DNA of 64,000 nucleotides, taken from positions 62,001 to 126,000 of the forward strand of contig NZ_PHGZ01000020.1 in NCBI RefSeq assembly GCF_002795405.1, in the 5' to 3' direction. The notes under the pieces were generated by a model. It was given only the letters and a program-made list of their open reading frames with translations. It ran no database searches and was not told the DNA's origin. The DNA is from Caviibacterium pharyngocola (GTDB taxonomy: Bacteria > Pseudomonadota > Gammaproteobacteria > Enterobacterales > Pasteurellaceae). The position numbers and the translations under genes are program-made. Positions within the stretch are counted from its first letter, which is position 1, and every line of letters begins with the position of its first letter. Shown in pieces: positions 63,214 to 64,000 of the stretch.

Positions 63214-64000
63214 ATGTCTGAAATCCGACAGCTACAACCACAATTATTATGGCAATGGTTTGATCAAATTTGTGCGATTCCGCATCCGTCTTATCACGAA
63301 GAAAAATTAGCCGAATTTATTCTACAATGGGCAAAAAATAAAGGCTTTTTCGCCGAACGTGACGAAACGGGCAATATTCTGATTCGTAAACCGGCAAGTG
63401 TTGGAATGGAAAACCGGAAATCCGTGGTGCTTCAAGCGCATTTGGATATGGTGCCGCAAGCGAACGAAGATACTCGACACGATTTTTCCGTCGATCCGAT
63501 TTTGCCTTATATCGACGGCGAATGGGTTACGGCGAAAGGCACGACCTTAGGCGCGGATAACGGTATCGGAATGGCATCGGCACTTGCCGTTCTCGACAGT
63601 CAAGATATCGCGCATCCGGAATTAGAAGTTTTACTAACAATGACCGAAGAACAAGGAATGGAAGGCGCATTAGGCTTGCGTGCCGATTGGGTTCAAAGCA
63701 AAATTATGATTAACACCGATACGGAAGAAAACGGTGAAATTTATATCGGTTGCGCCGGCGGCGAAAATGCCGATTTAGCCCTTTCGATTAACACAACGCC
63801 GAATACCTTCGAACATTGCCGTCTATTAAGCTTAAAAGGCTTGCGCGGCGGACATTCCGGCTGTGACATTCATACCGGACGCGCCAATGCAATCAAAACC
63901 TTAGTGCGCTTTTTAGCTCAACTGAAAGCAAGCGACGTTGAGTTTGCATTAAGCGATATTCGCGGCGGTTCGGTGCGCAATGCCATTCCGCGCGAAGCTT
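63214..64000 (+). CDS. pepD: Aminoacyl-histidine dipeptidase PepD, N-terminal part
   Basis: M20-family zinc dipeptidase cleaving Xaa-His dipeptides. Start at the ATG at 63214 behind AAAGGAGAG. About 262 of some 485 residues lie in the window; the gene runs off the right edge. Visible: [14 protein letters not shown] near 70-83 (His ligand and Asp), [11 protein letters not shown] near 110 (bridging Asp), [13 protein letters not shown] near 142-154 (catalytic Glu and ligand Glu). The pair gpt/pepD is conserved in the family. Confidence 0.95.
   Translation, partial: MSEIRQLQPQLLWQWFDQICAIPHPSYHEEKLAEFILQWAKNKGFFAERDETGNILIRKPASVGMENRKSVVLQAHLDMVPQANEDTRHDFSVDPILPYIDGEWVTAKGTTLGADNGIGMASALAVLDSQDIAHPELEVLLTMTEEQGMEGALGLRADWVQSKIMINTDTEENGEIYIGCAGGENADLALSINTTPNTFEHCRLLSLKGLRGGHSGCDIHTGRANAIKTLVRFLAQLKASDVEFALSDIRGGSVRNAIPREA

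Overview
The window is chromosomal DNA from a member of the Pasteurellaceae. The AAGTGCGGT uptake signal (the Haemophilus influenzae type) recurs throughout, often as inverted pairs that act as terminators. The gene neighbourhoods (dmsABC-dmsD-napF, recA-recX, yrdD-tsaC-aroE, lptM-lysA next to cyaY, ilvC/ilvY, gpt/pepD) are typical of the family. I cannot name the species; an Aggregatibacter- or Basfia-like organism would fit, but that is inference.

Layout. 1-9.6 kb is core: the purB end, proS, an anaerobic DMSO reductase operon with an FNR site and a Fur-like box, recX, and recA with a LexA box. 9.9-10.7 kb holds small AT-rich genes of unknown function and a paired palindrome (REPIN-like). 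11-21.9 kb is core again: mutS, yqhA, rmuC, maf-yrdD-tsaC-aroE, a sodium-dependent amino-acid importer with a 30-residue partner, and a LysE exporter with its Lrp-type regulator.

21.9-42.5 kb is a plastic region. It carries Bro-N/DinD-like genes (one intact, one broken, one remnant), a broken KilA-N gene, a DUF1016 nuclease-like gene, duplicated hydrolase and cyclophilin-like genes with LysR regulators, an old-yellow-enzyme gene, a PACE-type efflux gene, a SemiSWEET sugar module, a GlxA-type regulator, a metallo-beta-lactamase-fold protein, a Fsr-like transporter, a REP-associated tyrosine transposase inside its own palindromes, ogt and an AraC regulator. All exact ACAAGCGGT cores I found (the Actinobacillus pleuropneumoniae type of uptake signal) lie here, so part of the region probably came from a relative of the other uptake-signal clade.

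42.5-50.5 kb is core: lysA, lptM, cyaY, recQ, a GST, ilvC/ilvY and rarD. 50.5-59.9 kb is a catabolic operon: a DUF1537 acid-sugar kinase, PdxA2, a DHDPS-family aldolase, a D-2-hydroxyacid dehydrogenase, an iron alcohol dehydrogenase and a TctABC transporter, with a CRP site upstream and a DeoR regulator downstream. 60-64 kb holds an OrdL/PuuB-type oxidase, potD, gpt and the start of pepD.

Most interesting signals: (1) a six-copy semi-palindrome, four copies of which sit in front of Bro-N, KilA-N and DUF1016 genes, at 67-75 bp from the start codon where that can be measured; (2) LexA boxes at the Bro-N/DinD-like genes; (3) a roughly 46-bp element shared by three promoters, which suggests a small LysR regulon; (4) mixed uptake-signal dialects; (5) a transposase with its own REP elements. 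All homology calls were made by eye from the sequence.
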